Source of the DNA: Vreelandella profundi
GTDB taxonomy: Bacteria; Pseudomonadota; Gammaproteobacteria; Pseudomonadales; Halomonadaceae
Assembly (NCBI RefSeq): GCF_019722725.1
Contig: NZ_CP077941.1
Span: 2,790,001 to 2,854,000 of the forward strand
Reading direction: 5' to 3'
DNA length: 64,000 bases
Made by a program: the position numbers and the translations under genes. The notes under the pieces are model-generated. The model was given only the letters and a program-made list of their open reading frames with translations. It made no database searches and was not told the DNA's origin. Positions within the stretch are counted from its first letter, which is position 1. Every line of letters starts with the position of its first letter. Shown piece by piece: positions 1 through 9,054 of this stretch.

Positions 1-592
1 GCTGAACATCGGTCGTGAAGCGCTTCCATAACGTAAAGCCGCTGCCAACGCCGACCCAGTCGGTTTCTCCGCTCGGCAGGCGCATCGCCTCCGGAGCTAA
101 CACGGCCTCTGCGCTCATCGCCGTCACGGTGTCTTTCAAGCAATGCCACGTCGCGGCGTATACCTCGCCCATACGGGCATCGATAGCCGTCACAACATGG
201 CGCAAGTGATAGCGTCGGTGTGCCTGAAGGGCGAGCGCTTCCAGCGTAGAAATACCCAGAAGCGGACGATCCAGACCAAAGGCAAGCCCCTGGGCAGCCC
301 CCGCCGCAATGCGTAAGCCAGTAAATGATCCTGGGCCGCGGCCAAACGCGACGGCATCAAGCTGAGCAGGAGTTACCTGCGCCTCGGCAAGCACTTCATC
401 CACCATCGGCAATAGTCGACGCGTATGGGCGCGAGGCGTCATCTCAAAACGTGCCAGGCATTCGGTCTTCGGATTCTCTGGCGTTAGGTGTTCTGGCGCT
501 AGATGCTCAGCGGCAGAGGCGTCTTCTTGGCGCAGCAGAGCGACGGAGCAAGCGCTCGATGAGGCGTCAAGGGCAAGCAGATATAACGGCAT
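1..592 (-). CDS. tsaB: TsaB, tRNA t6A37 synthesis protein (3' end cut by the window edge)
   Basis: This is the non-catalytic partner of TsaD in the complex that makes N6-threonylcarbamoyladenosine at A37 of ANN-decoding tRNAs. The reverse-strand frame opens at the ATG at 592-590 and stays open to base 1, giving 197 complete codons without a stop. The N-terminus reads MPLYLLALDASSSACSVAL, the ASKHA-fold strand typical of TsaB. A GRGPGSFTGLRI motif follows near residue 75 and an AIDARMGEVYAA segment further on; both are TsaB hallmarks. The C-terminal part lies outside the window. The ribosome site is weak. A perfect TATAAT lies upstream at 625-630. adk lies 125 bp upstream on the same strand. 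Identification is firm; the start is the only good ATG. Confidence 0.93.
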   Translation of the reverse strand, partial: MPLYLLALDASSSACSVALLRQEDASAAEHLAPEHLTPENPKTECLARFEMTPRAHTRRLLPMVDEVLAEAQVTPAQLDAVAFGRGPGSFTGLRIAAGAAQGLAFGLDRPLLGISTLEALALQAHRRYHLRHVVTAIDARMGEVYAATWHCLKDTVTAMSAEAVLAPEAMRLPSGETDWVGVGSGFTLWKRFTTDVQ

Positions 593-624
593 AGCAAAGG
601 GCCACTCGAAAGAAACGTTGCGAC

Positions 625-630
625 ATTATA
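625..630 (-). promoter_or_regulatory. Candidate -10 element for tsaB
   Basis: The reverse strand reads TATAAT exactly, 32 bp before the tsaB ATG. The hexamer 17 bp further upstream (TCGTCG) is a poor -35, so this is only a candidate promoter. It would let tsaB be transcribed separately from adk. Confidence 0.3.
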
Positions 631-649
631 CCCCCACCACGCTAACACG

Positions 650-678
650 ACGATGGCCCGCTTAAAGCGAGCCATCGT
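650..678 (-). terminator. Hairpin between adk and tsaB
   Basis: An 8-bp arm (ACGATGGC / GCCATCGT) and a 4-bp inner arm (CGCT / AGCG) flank a 3-nt loop, with one internal mismatch. It lies 40 bp past the adk stop. There is no clear U-run on either side, so it could be a weak or Rho-assisted terminator of adk or an RNA-stabilising hairpin. Confidence 0.35.
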
Positions 679-717
679 CAAGGTGCTGTGTATAGCCGAT
701 GCGTTGCGTTTTGCTAC

Positions 718-1389
<672 letters not shown>

Positions 1390-1495
1390 TTAAAAAATAT
1401 GAAAAAAACTATTACCCGACAATAACCGTGCCCACCAGACGACACAACTCCCCAAAAGCCTGAGAGACGCGTTTTTATTTCATTTTTTTAAATTA

Positions 1496-1525
1496 AAACA
1501 GCTAGGTGAGCACAAATAGCTGTTT
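1496..1525 (-). terminator. Inverted repeat with T-rich tail between aceF and adk
   Basis: Arms AAACAGCTA (1496-1504) and TAGCTGTTT (1517-1525) are perfect 9-bp complements with a 12-nt loop. On the reverse strand the hairpin is followed by TTTTAATTT. This fits a second terminator behind aceF, but an operator before adk is equally possible from the sequence alone. Confidence 0.4.
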
Positions 1526-1592
1526 GAAACTCTACTTTGGTCGCCTTTAGAACTAAAAATGCCATTATCCTGCGCGCCGCATTCACACTAAA

Positions 1593-1624
1593 CACAAGCG
1601 GCGCCCCGAGGGGCGCCGCTTGTG
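1593..1624 (-). terminator. Strong GC-rich hairpin after aceF
   Basis: A perfect 15-bp inverted repeat (1593-1607 with 1610-1624) with only two bases between the arms starts 18 bp past the aceF stop. The tail on the reverse strand is TTTAGTG, so the U-tract is short. It probably ends or stabilises the aceEF transcript. Confidence 0.6.
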
Positions 1625-1642
1625 AAACTTTAATTCTATCGA

Positions 1643-3721
1643 TTACAGAAGTAAACGACGAATATCAGTTAGTACGTCTGCCAAGAAGGCGGTGAAGCGT
1701 GCTGCATCGGCTCCGTTGATCGCCCGGTGGTCATAAGAGAGCGAAAGCGGCATCATCAAACGCGGCTGGAAGGCATTGCCATCCCATACCGGCTTCATCT
1801 GCGCTTTCGACACACCCAAAATAGCGACTTCCGGCGCGTTGACGATCGGTGTAAATGCCGTACCACCAATCGAACCGAGGCTTGAAATAGTGAAGCAGCC
1901 ACCGGTCATTTCTTCACGCTTGAGCTTTTTGCTTTGTGCTTTTTTGCCCAGATCAGCCATGTCCTTCGCAATCTCAATCAAGGACTTTTTATCGGCATCA
2001 CGCAGGACAGGCACCATCAGACCATCGGGGGTATCAACCGCGATACCAATATGGACATAGTTCTTCCATACCAGCGTTTCGCCATCGCCCTTCAGGCTGA
2101 CATTGAACTGCGGGAATTTACGCAGTGCAAAAGCACAGGCTTTGACCATAAACGGTAACGGCGTGAGCTTAGCCCCCTGCGCTTCGGCTTCAGCCTTCAT
2201 GGCTTTGCGGAAGGCTTCAAGCTCGGTAATGTCCGCTTCGTCAAACTGCGTGACGTGAGGCACATTAAGCCAGCTGCGATGCAGGTTGGTAGCGCCCATT
2301 TTGAGCAGGCGTCCCATCGGCTTCTCTTCCACTTCACCGAACTGGCTGAAGTCGACGGCGGGGATTGGCGGAATACCCGCGCCGCCAGTGGCCGCTGCTG
2401 CGCCTTGCGGAGCAGCCCCCTGATTGGCGATTGCCTGCTTGACGTAAGACTGCACGTCTTCTTTCAGCACGCGATCTTTCGGGCCGCTAGGCTTCACTAG
2501 ACCGATATCGACACCCAGCTCACGGGCCAGCATACGTACCGCAGGTCCGGCATGAACGAGCTTGCCATCACGGGGCTTGTGTGCCGCCATCTGTGCTTCA
2601 GGGCTTGGCGTACCCGCCGGTGAGGCTGAGGCCTTAGCGCTGGCTTGACTAGCACTGCCTTTATCCTTTTCAGGCGCAGCTTTCTTAGGCTCAGCTTTCT
2701 CAGATGCAAGCTTTTTCGGCGCGGCTTTTTTACCGCTAGCAGCCACTTCCATATAGCCAATCACATCGCCTTCAGAAACGGTGTCACCCTCTTTAACGGT
2801 TAGCTCAATGAGCTTACCTTTATAGGGGCTGGGCACGTCCATAGAGGCTTTGTCAGATTCCAGCGTGATCAGCGCATCTTCCACGTTGATCTCATCGCCT
2901 GCGGCCACGCCAATTTCAATAATCGGCACGTCAGAGGCACCTGACATCTCCGGCACGCGAATTTCTTTACGCTCCGGCTCGCCGCTTGTAGCCTCTTCTT
3001 GATCATCATCTTCTTCAGACGACTCTTCCGGCTCGCTGCTGGCTTGGCTAGCAGCTTCCTCGTCAGATGCTTCCTCAGTCTCTTCTTCGCCGCCTTCACC
3101 CGCGACTTCCATCTGGCCGATAACATCGCCTTCGGAAACGGTATCGCCCTCTTTCACAGTGAAGGTAACGATTTTGCCGCTATAGGGACTGGGCACATCC
3201 ATGGAGGCCTTATCAGACTCCAAAGTAATCAGCGTGTCTTCAGCCTCTACTTCATCGCCTTCGCTCACGGCGACTTCAATAATTTCGACGCTATCAGAGC
3301 CGCCCAAGTCAGGCACTATGATATCAACCGTTTGCTTACCACCGGCCGACTTTTTAGCAGCAGGCTTCTGCTCTTGAGAGGGCTCTTTAGCGTTGTCTTC
3401 TTGTTTGTCTTCTTCTTTATCTTCTTTCGCCGGTGCGGCATCTGGCTGCGCATCGTCGCTCTCGTCACTACTTTCGTCGCCGCCTTCAACTTCTAGCTCA
3501 ACGATATCGTCCCCTTCAGAAACGGTATCGCCTTCTTTGACCAGCACCTTAATGACCTTGCCGCCTTTTGGGGCAGGTACATCCATGCTGGCTTTGTCAG
3601 ATTCCAGAGTGATCAGGGTGTCTTCCGCTTCAATGACGTCGCCTTCTGACACCGCAATCTCGATGATTTCGACATCGGCATCACCACCGATATCGGGAAC
3701 TTTGATGATTTCGCTACTCAA
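1643..3721 (-). CDS. aceF: Pyruvate dehydrogenase E2, dihydrolipoyl acetyltransferase
   Basis: E2 forms the core of the pyruvate dehydrogenase complex and transfers acetyl groups from lipoyl-lysine to CoA. Start: the frame is open to an ATG at 3760, but AAGGAG at 3734-3729 lies 7 nt before a TTG at 3721, so I take TTG; this gives 692 aa beginning (M)SSEIIKVPDIGG. It has three lipoyl domains, each with an ESDKASMDVP motif (lysines near 43, 171 and 291), a peripheral-subunit-binding domain (about 388-428), and a C-terminal catalytic domain ending with SYDHRAINGADAARF. The catalytic pair is His665 and Asn669; Asn at this place is known from Azotobacter E2. The linkers after lipoyl domains 1 and 2 are almost entirely Glu/Asp/Ser, unlike the usual Ala/Pro-rich linkers, while the third is Lys/Ala-rich. 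It follows aceE after 58 bp and is almost certainly cotranscribed. Confidence 0.96.
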   Translation of the reverse strand: MSSEIIKVPDIGGDADVEIIEIAVSEGDVIEAEDTLITLESDKASMDVPAPKGGKVIKVLVKEGDTVSEGDDIVELEVEGGDESSDESDDAQPDAAPAKEDKEEDKQEDNAKEPSQEQKPAAKKSAGGKQTVDIIVPDLGGSDSVEIIEVAVSEGDEVEAEDTLITLESDKASMDVPSPYSGKIVTFTVKEGDTVSEGDVIGQMEVAGEGGEEETEEASDEEAASQASSEPEESSEEDDDQEEATSGEPERKEIRVPEMSGASDVPIIEIGVAAGDEINVEDALITLESDKASMDVPSPYKGKLIELTVKEGDTVSEGDVIGYMEVAASGKKAAPKKLASEKAEPKKAAPEKDKGSASQASAKASASPAGTPSPEAQMAAHKPRDGKLVHAGPAVRMLARELGVDIGLVKPSGPKDRVLKEDVQSYVKQAIANQGAAPQGAAAATGGAGIPPIPAVDFSQFGEVEEKPMGRLLKMGATNLHRSWLNVPHVTQFDEADITELEAFRKAMKAEAEAQGAKLTPLPFMVKACAFALRKFPQFNVSLKGDGETLVWKNYVHIGIAVDTPDGLMVPVLRDADKKSLIEIAKDMADLGKKAQSKKLKREEMTGGCFTISSLGSIGGTAFTPIVNAPEVAILGVSKAQMKPVWDGNAFQPRLMMPLSLSYDHRAINGADAARFTAFLADVLTDIRRLLL

Positions 3722-3779
3722 GGTCGCGCTCCTTCCAAATCGGATCGAGCCGGTGGGCACTTGCCCACCGGGCAGCGGT

Positions 3780-6452
3780 TTAGCTAGTCAGCGGATTAGG
3801 CTTACTGGCATCAATGCCATACTTCTTCAGCGCTTCCCCGACAAGCTTGCGATCAATCTCGCCACGATCTGCCAACGCGCGCAGCGCGGCAACGGTGACG
3901 AAGTAACGGTCAACTTCGAAGAAGTAACGCAGCTTCTCACGGGTATCCGAACGGCCGTAGCCATCGGTACCTAGTACAGTGTAGTCGCCCGGTACCCAAG
4001 CACGCACTTGATCAGCGTAGAGCTTCATGTAATCGGTAGAGGCAATTACCGGCCCTTCACGACCTTCCAAGCATTTCGTGACGTGCGGCTTGAGCGCTTC
4101 AGCATCTGGGCTTAGGAAGGCTTCACGATCTAGCAGCAGCGCTTCACGACGCAGCTCGTTAAAGCTGGTCACGCTCCAGATGTCGGCGCCAATGCCCCAC
4201 TCGTTTTCAAGCAGCTCGGCAGCCGCTTCCACTTCACGCAGAATGGTGCCAGAACCAAGCAGCTGAACGCGGCCTTTATCACCCTTGGTTTCGCGCAGCA
4301 GGTACATACCTTTGACGATATCGTCGGCCGGTACGTCTTCTAGCACAGGGTGCTCGTAGTTCTCGTTCATCACGGTCAAGTAGTAGAAGCAGTTCTCCTT
4401 ATCGGTGAACATGCGCTTCAAACCGTCCTGAACAATCACCGCCACTTCATGCGCATAGGTCGGGTCGTAGCTACGGCAGTTAGGGATGAGCGACGCCTGA
4501 AGCAGACTATGGCCATCTTGGTGCTGTAACCCTTCGCCGTTAAGCGTAGTACGCCCCGCCGTGCCGCCAACCATAAAGCCACGCGCCTGCAGATCACCCG
4601 CCGCCCACGCCAGGTCACCGATACGCTGGAAACCAAACATTGAGTAATAGATGTAGAACGGCAATAGCGTCACATGGTTATTACTGTAGGACGTTGCCGC
4701 GGCGATCCAGGCAGACATGGCGCCCGGCTCGGTAATACCTTCCTCAAGGATCTGACCTTTCTGATCCTCGCGGTAGAACATGATCTGGCCTTTATCGACC
4801 GGCTCATACTTCTGACCTTCAGCGGTATAGATACCTAGCTGACGGAACATGCCTTCCATACCAAAGGTACGCGCTTCATCAGGGATAATCGGCACAACAT
4901 ACTTGCCCAGCTTTTTATCCTTGACCAAACCATTGAGTATCCGCACAAAAGACATTGTGGTGGAGACTTCACGGCCTTTCGAACCAACCATTTGCGAGGC
5001 AAAGGTCTTATCTTCCAGCGAAGGGATTTCTAAGGCTTCGAAATCACTGCGACGGCTGGGCAGATAGCCATTCAAGCGTTCACGCTGAAGATGCATGTAC
5101 TTAAGCTCAGGAGATTCATCATCCGGCTTGTAATAAGGCACGTCTTTCAGCTGCTCGTCGGTCAACGGAATGCCAAAGCGGTCACGGAAGGTCTTGAGCG
5201 CTTCGTATTCCATGCTCTTGACCTGGTGCGCGCCGTTCTCAGCTTCACCATCGCCGCTACCCATGCCGTAGCCTTTTACGGTATGCGCTAAAATGACCGT
5301 CGGCTTGCCGTTAGAGGTATTGACCGCTTCGTTATACGCCGCATAGACCTTGAACGGGTCATGGCCGCCACGGTTAAGCTTCCAGATATCGTCGTCAGAG
5401 AGATCTTTAACCATCTCTTCGGTTTCTGGATACTTACCAAAGAAGTGCTCACGGGTGTAGGCACCGCCGTTGGCTTTGTAGTTCTGGTACTCGCCATCGA
5501 CCGCTTCGTCCATGCGATTTTGAAGGATGCCTTTTTTATCCTTCTCGAACAGCGGATCCCAGTGGCGGCCCCAAACGACTTTAATAACGTTCCAGCCAGC
5601 GCCACGGAATACGCCTTCGAACTCATCCATGACGCGCGAGTTACCGCGAACAGGACCGTCAAGACGCTGCAGGTTGCAGTTGATCACGAAGATTAGGTTG
5701 TCGAGGTTTTCACGACCCGCCAGCGAAATAGCGCCCAGAGATTCCGGCTCGTCACACTCGCCGTCACCCATGAAGCACCAGATCTTACGGTCGTGCATAT
5801 CTTTCAGCTCGCGATGATGCAGATACTTCATCACGTGAGCCTGGTAAATCGCCTGGATCGGCCCTAGCCCCATCGATACCGTGGGGAACTGCCAGTAGTC
5901 CGGCATCAGCCACGGGTGCGGGTAAGAGGACAGGCCATCGCCATCAACTTCCTGGCGGAACTTGTCCATCTGCGCTTCGCTCAGGCGCCCTTCTAAGAAA
6001 GAGCGGGCGTAGATACCTGGCGCCACATGACCCTGGATATAAATCAAGTCACCGGCGAAGTCGTCTTTAGGAGCGCGGAAAAAGTGGTTAAAGCCTACGT
6101 CATACAGGGTTGCCGATGACATAAAGCTGGCAATATGGCCGCCCAGGCCCGGGTTAGCGCGGTTATTGCGAATGACCTGCGCAATAGCGTTGTAACGAAT
6201 CAAGGAGCGGATACGGCGCTCCATGAACAAATCGCCAGGCATCGGCGCTTCGCGATGAACCGGGATCGTATTACGGTGCGGGGTTGTCACCGAGAAGGGT
6301 ACCTTCATCCCGTCCCGGCGCAGACGATCCGCCAGGCGGGTCATTAGGTAGCGGGCACGATCTTCGCCCTCACGATCCAACACCGATTCTAAGGAGTCTA
6401 TCCATTCCGTAGTTTCGATCGGATCGAGATCTTCTCTTGTCTTCAGACTCAT
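3780..6452 (-). CDS. aceE: Pyruvate dehydrogenase E1 component (homodimeric type)
   Basis: E1 decarboxylates pyruvate using thiamine diphosphate and acetylates the lipoyl domains of AceF. The length, 890 aa, is normal for the single-chain E1 of gammaproteobacteria. The N-terminal region (DPIETTEWIDSL) is the E2-binding segment. The ThDP motif runs from GDGECDEPES to NCNLQRLDGPVRGN, about residues 230-270. The C-terminus ends near KYGIDASKPNPLTS. It is first in the aceE-aceF operon. The ATG has GAGAGACC upstream (GAGG-like, moderate). No lpd gene follows, so E3 is encoded elsewhere. Confidence 0.97.
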   Translation of the reverse strand: MSLKTREDLDPIETTEWIDSLESVLDREGEDRARYLMTRLADRLRRDGMKVPFSVTTPHRNTIPVHREAPMPGDLFMERRIRSLIRYNAIAQVIRNNRANPGLGGHIASFMSSATLYDVGFNHFFRAPKDDFAGDLIYIQGHVAPGIYARSFLEGRLSEAQMDKFRQEVDGDGLSSYPHPWLMPDYWQFPTVSMGLGPIQAIYQAHVMKYLHHRELKDMHDRKIWCFMGDGECDEPESLGAISLAGRENLDNLIFVINCNLQRLDGPVRGNSRVMDEFEGVFRGAGWNVIKVVWGRHWDPLFEKDKKGILQNRMDEAVDGEYQNYKANGGAYTREHFFGKYPETEEMVKDLSDDDIWKLNRGGHDPFKVYAAYNEAVNTSNGKPTVILAHTVKGYGMGSGDGEAENGAHQVKSMEYEALKTFRDRFGIPLTDEQLKDVPYYKPDDESPELKYMHLQRERLNGYLPSRRSDFEALEIPSLEDKTFASQMVGSKGREVSTTMSFVRILNGLVKDKKLGKYVVPIIPDEARTFGMEGMFRQLGIYTAEGQKYEPVDKGQIMFYREDQKGQILEEGITEPGAMSAWIAAATSYSNNHVTLLPFYIYYSMFGFQRIGDLAWAAGDLQARGFMVGGTAGRTTLNGEGLQHQDGHSLLQASLIPNCRSYDPTYAHEVAVIVQDGLKRMFTDKENCFYYLTVMNENYEHPVLEDVPADDIVKGMYLLRETKGDKGRVQLLGSGTILREVEAAAELLENEWGIGADIWSVTSFNELRREALLLDREAFLSPDAEALKPHVTKCLEGREGPVIASTDYMKLYADQVRAWVPGDYTVLGTDGYGRSDTREKLRYFFEVDRYFVTVAALRALADRGEIDRKLVGEALKKYGIDASKPNPLTS

Positions 6453-6861
6453 AGAGGTCTCTCCGAATGACGATAAATGACAATAATCCCCGCTACCCGG
6501 TAGGGCCTGGGGCGGTGGTGTGGCATACCACTACGCACCAATATTTAGCCGGCAAATGACTGCCGGATAGGGTTTTCGCTCTACATTCAATAAGCTACGT
6601 ACGCCTTGATGTAGTAAAGCTACACAAATGTCGTAAAAGTTAGCCTTTTGTATAGGTGAAGATACCGCAAAGTCGCCACGCTGCCAATTCTAGATCAACG
6701 TAAAAGCCTATCGAAAACAAACTATTGCACTGCAACATAAGCGATTTATAGAACATCAGTCAGTATGACTAAATGCCTTCACCCTGTAATTAAACTACCG
6801 TTTTATTATTTAGCTATTGAAGCACTTATAGGAGTACGTTGATGAGCATTAGCATTCACCG
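6453..6861. other. 409-bp intergenic region between aceE and ampD
   Basis: This AT-rich stretch holds the aceE leader and promoter; ampD ends into its other side. Visible structure: CCGGCA-N6-TGCCGG (6550-6567) and GTAG-N5-CTAC (6611-6623), both small palindromes that could be operators or leader hairpins. A 13-codon ORF (6842-6883, plus strand) has a good TAGGAG ribosome site but runs into the end of ampD. I cannot place a convincing -35/-10 pair or a PdhR site. Confidence 0.4.
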
Positions 6862-7467
6862 CTATTCTTTTAGCAGCCTATAAAAATACGCCCAGTCAAA
6901 GGCGGGCCCAGGGTCTGTTTTGCGCAGTGGCGCGACATGCGCATGACCGGTGATACGCCCACTATCGAGCTGTGGGTAGCGGCTGAACAACCACCTGGTC
7001 GCCAGTGCCAGCGCCAGATACTGCGCTTTAGTAAACGGTGTTACATCATCCCCTTCAAGCTCAATACCCACTGAGAAATCGTTAAGCGTCCTACGCCACA
7101 TAGCTTGCCGCGCATCCCACCAGCAAGAACGTCCTGCATGCCAGGCACGCTGGTCGGTATCAACAAACTGAACGCACTCGCCATCGCGGCGTATCAGCAG
7201 GTGAGCAGACACTCTTAAATGGGCAATGCTCGCAAAAAAAGGATGCTCATCGATCGCCAGCTGATTGGTAAACAGCGCTTCAATCGCCGTACCGCTAAAC
7301 TCACCCGGCGGAAGGCTTATCGCATGAATCACTAGCAGTGACACTTCGCCGTCAGGCCGACTATCAACGTTAGGCGAGACGACTTTTCGTGCACTTTGCC
7401 ACCAGCCGCTAGGGGATTGTTGATTTTCCACGCGCAAGGCCTCCTCTTCGTTAGCGCTCTCATTCAC
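6862..7467 (-). CDS. ampD: AmpD, 1,6-anhydro-N-acetylmuramyl-L-alanine amidase
   Basis: AmpD is a cytoplasmic zinc amidase of peptidoglycan recycling that splits anhydro-muropeptides and thereby restrains AmpR-type beta-lactamase induction. The 201-aa protein has the Amidase_2 fold: the first zinc His in [16 protein letters not shown], and the C-terminal pair in [19 protein letters not shown] (His and Asp ligands, catalytic Lys). The start codon is GTG (7467) with only a purine-rich GAAAGAAAG upstream. It is divergent from nadC (58 bp between starts). An N-terminal tail of about 20 residues precedes the family core, so a start slightly inside is possible. Confidence 0.93.
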   Translation of the reverse strand: MNESANEEEALRVENQQSPSGWWQSARKVVSPNVDSRPDGEVSLLVIHAISLPPGEFSGTAIEALFTNQLAIDEHPFFASIAHLRVSAHLLIRRDGECVQFVDTDQRAWHAGRSCWWDARQAMWRRTLNDFSVGIELEGDDVTPFTKAQYLALALATRWLFSRYPQLDSGRITGHAHVAPLRKTDPGPAFDWAYFYRLLKE

Positions 7468-7525
7468 CGCTTTCTTTCATTATACTGGCCGAACACACTT
7501 GAAGACGCTCAGAGAATCCAACGCT

Positions 7526-8380
7526 ATGCATTATCAATCTGCTCTTGCCGAAGAAATCCGCGCCAGCGCTGCTCGCCTGATAGCAGAAGACGTTGGCCCG
7601 GGCGACATTACCGCGCAATTGATTCCAGAGCATCAGTGGGCCACGGCAGATATTATTACTCGCGAAGCCGCCGTACTATGCGGCGCAGCCTGGGTGGACG
7701 AGATATTTCGCCGCTTAGATAGCCGCGTAAGCTTAAGCTGGCACGCCGTCGACGGTGATAGGCTTGAGGCCGGCCAGTGCTTCTTGACCCTGGAAGGCCC
7801 CGCCCGGACGCTGCTCACCGGTGAACGCGCGGCCCTCAATGTGCTGCAAACGCTGTCTGCCACGGCCACCACCACACGCACCTATGTAGACCTGATTGAA
7901 GGCACCAGCGCACGCCTGCTCGATACTCGCAAAACGCTGCCAGGCATGCGCCTAGCGCAGAAATATGCGGTTACCTGCGGTGGCGGCCACAATCATCGGC
8001 TCGGCCTTTGGGATGCCTTTTTGATCAAGGAAAACCACATCACCGCCTGCGGCGGCATTCAAGCGGCTGTCGCCCAGGCACGTAAGCTTGCCGGCGACCT
8101 GTCGGTAGAAGTTGAGGTCGAAACCTTTGAGGAATTGGACCAGGTGCTGGCCGCCGGTGCCGATATCGTGATGCTCGACAACTTCGCCATTGAAGATCTT
8201 TACGTTGCGGTCGAAATTAACGGTGGCCGCGCCACTCTGGAAGCCTCAGGCAACGTGGATACCAGTACCCTGCGCGCAATCGCTGACACCGGCGTCGACT
8301 GCATCTCTAGCGGCGCGCTCACCAAGGATGTTGCCTCGATTGATCTTTCGATGCGCATTACACGCAGCTACAGCGTCTAA
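7526..8380 (+). CDS. nadC: Quinolinate phosphoribosyltransferase
   Basis: NadC converts quinolinate and PRPP to nicotinate mononucleotide, CO2 and PPi in de novo NAD synthesis; its supplier NadA is also in this window (16462-17490). The open frame begins at a TTG at 7499, but the ATG at 7526 ([18 protein letters not shown]) matches the family N-terminus and gives 284 aa, close to the usual 285-297. Motifs: [40 protein letters not shown] (PRPP/quinolinate site), and VMLDNF near the C-terminus. It converges on the acetyltransferase gene, with 18 bp between the stops. Confidence 0.96.
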   Translation: MHYQSALAEEIRASAARLIAEDVGPGDITAQLIPEHQWATADIITREAAVLCGAAWVDEIFRRLDSRVSLSWHAVDGDRLEAGQCFLTLEGPARTLLTGERAALNVLQTLSATATTTRTYVDLIEGTSARLLDTRKTLPGMRLAQKYAVTCGGGHNHRLGLWDAFLIKENHITACGGIQAAVAQARKLAGDLSVEVEVETFEELDQVLAAGADIVMLDNFAIEDLYVAVEINGGRATLEASGNVDTSTLRAIADTGVDCISSGALTKDVASIDLSMRITRSYSV

Positions 8381-8398
8381 GGGCTCTTACGGATCGAC

Positions 8399-8929
8399 CT
8401 ACGTTTCAACGGCGCTAAGAGACTTTGACAGCCGGTAACGCTGGAGTCGTTCTCCGCTGCGCTCTACCCACTGTTCACCGTGGCTCTCCCAGCCGCGGCG
8501 CAGCAGGCGTTCATACAGCACCAGGCTGGCCTCTATCTCCACCCGCCCCTTGCCTTCTTCAAGCAACATGCGCTCTGCGTGGACAAGCAGCGTCGTACCA
8601 ATGCCGCGGCCTGCCAATGAAGGCCATACATAAAGCGTCTCAACTCGCCCTGTGGATAAGTCCAATTCCAGAAACCCGATACACCGGCCATCGCAAGTAG
8701 CTACTAGCGTGGTATACAGCGCTTGGCGAACGGCCCACGCGCTGCCCTCACGCGGCAAGGCCTGAGCCCACGCACGTCTCTCGGAGAGCGTGTAGTGGGT
8801 CGCCGCGCCCTGCATTACAGCGTGATAAAACACTTCCGCCTGATCAGCCGCGTCGCGGGCCAGCGCCGCGCGATAAATCACTCGCGCACTGGTGGGCACT
8901 GCTGTTTGGTGCTCCTCGGTATTGGTCAT
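8399..8929 (-). CDS. GNAT-family N-acetyltransferase
   Basis: The 176-aa protein has the GNAT acetyl-CoA-binding motif, RVETLYVWPSLAGRGIGTTL (about residues 112-131; R/Q-x-x-G-x-G/A pattern), then a helix rich in Leu and Glu and a C-terminal segment YERLLRRGWESHG typical of motif B. The substrate cannot be told from sequence. AGAGGT lies 6 nt before the ATG. It stands alone between convergent nadC and divergent trmO. Confidence 0.85.
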   Translation of the reverse strand: MTNTEEHQTAVPTSARVIYRAALARDAADQAEVFYHAVMQGAATHYTLSERRAWAQALPREGSAWAVRQALYTTLVATCDGRCIGFLELDLSTGRVETLYVWPSLAGRGIGTTLLVHAERMLLEEGKGRVEIEASLVLYERLLRRGWESHGEQWVERSGERLQRYRLSKSLSAVET

Positions 8930-8953
8930 ATGTCACCTCTGAGCTATTCGGCG

Positions 8954-8998
8954 TTCATTTGATAAAGGTTCATTCAATAAAGAATCATTCGATCACAC
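8954..8998. repeat. Three degenerate 15-bp tandem repeats
   Basis: Units TTCATTTGATAAAGG (8954), TTCATTCAATAAAGA (8969) and ATCATTCGATCACAC (8984) follow one another without a gap in the GNAT-trmO spacer. They are degenerate but share a 15-bp period. Function unknown; they may lie in the shared promoter zone. Confidence 0.55.
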
Positions 8999-9054
8999 TT
9001 AACCTTCCGGCCTGCTTTATACTACGCGGCCCGTTTCCAGTAAAAGGCAGTGTG

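Noticed and set aside
1643..3721. Apparent loss of a catalytic Asp in aceF (DHRAING instead of DHRxxDG)
   Set aside because: Asn at this position is the known catalytic residue in Azotobacter E2, so it is normal.
2999..3974. Overlapping plus-strand ORFs opposite aceF (165 and 193 codons)
   Set aside because: They are mirror images of the acidic Glu/Ser linkers, giving Phe- or Ser-rich nonsense.
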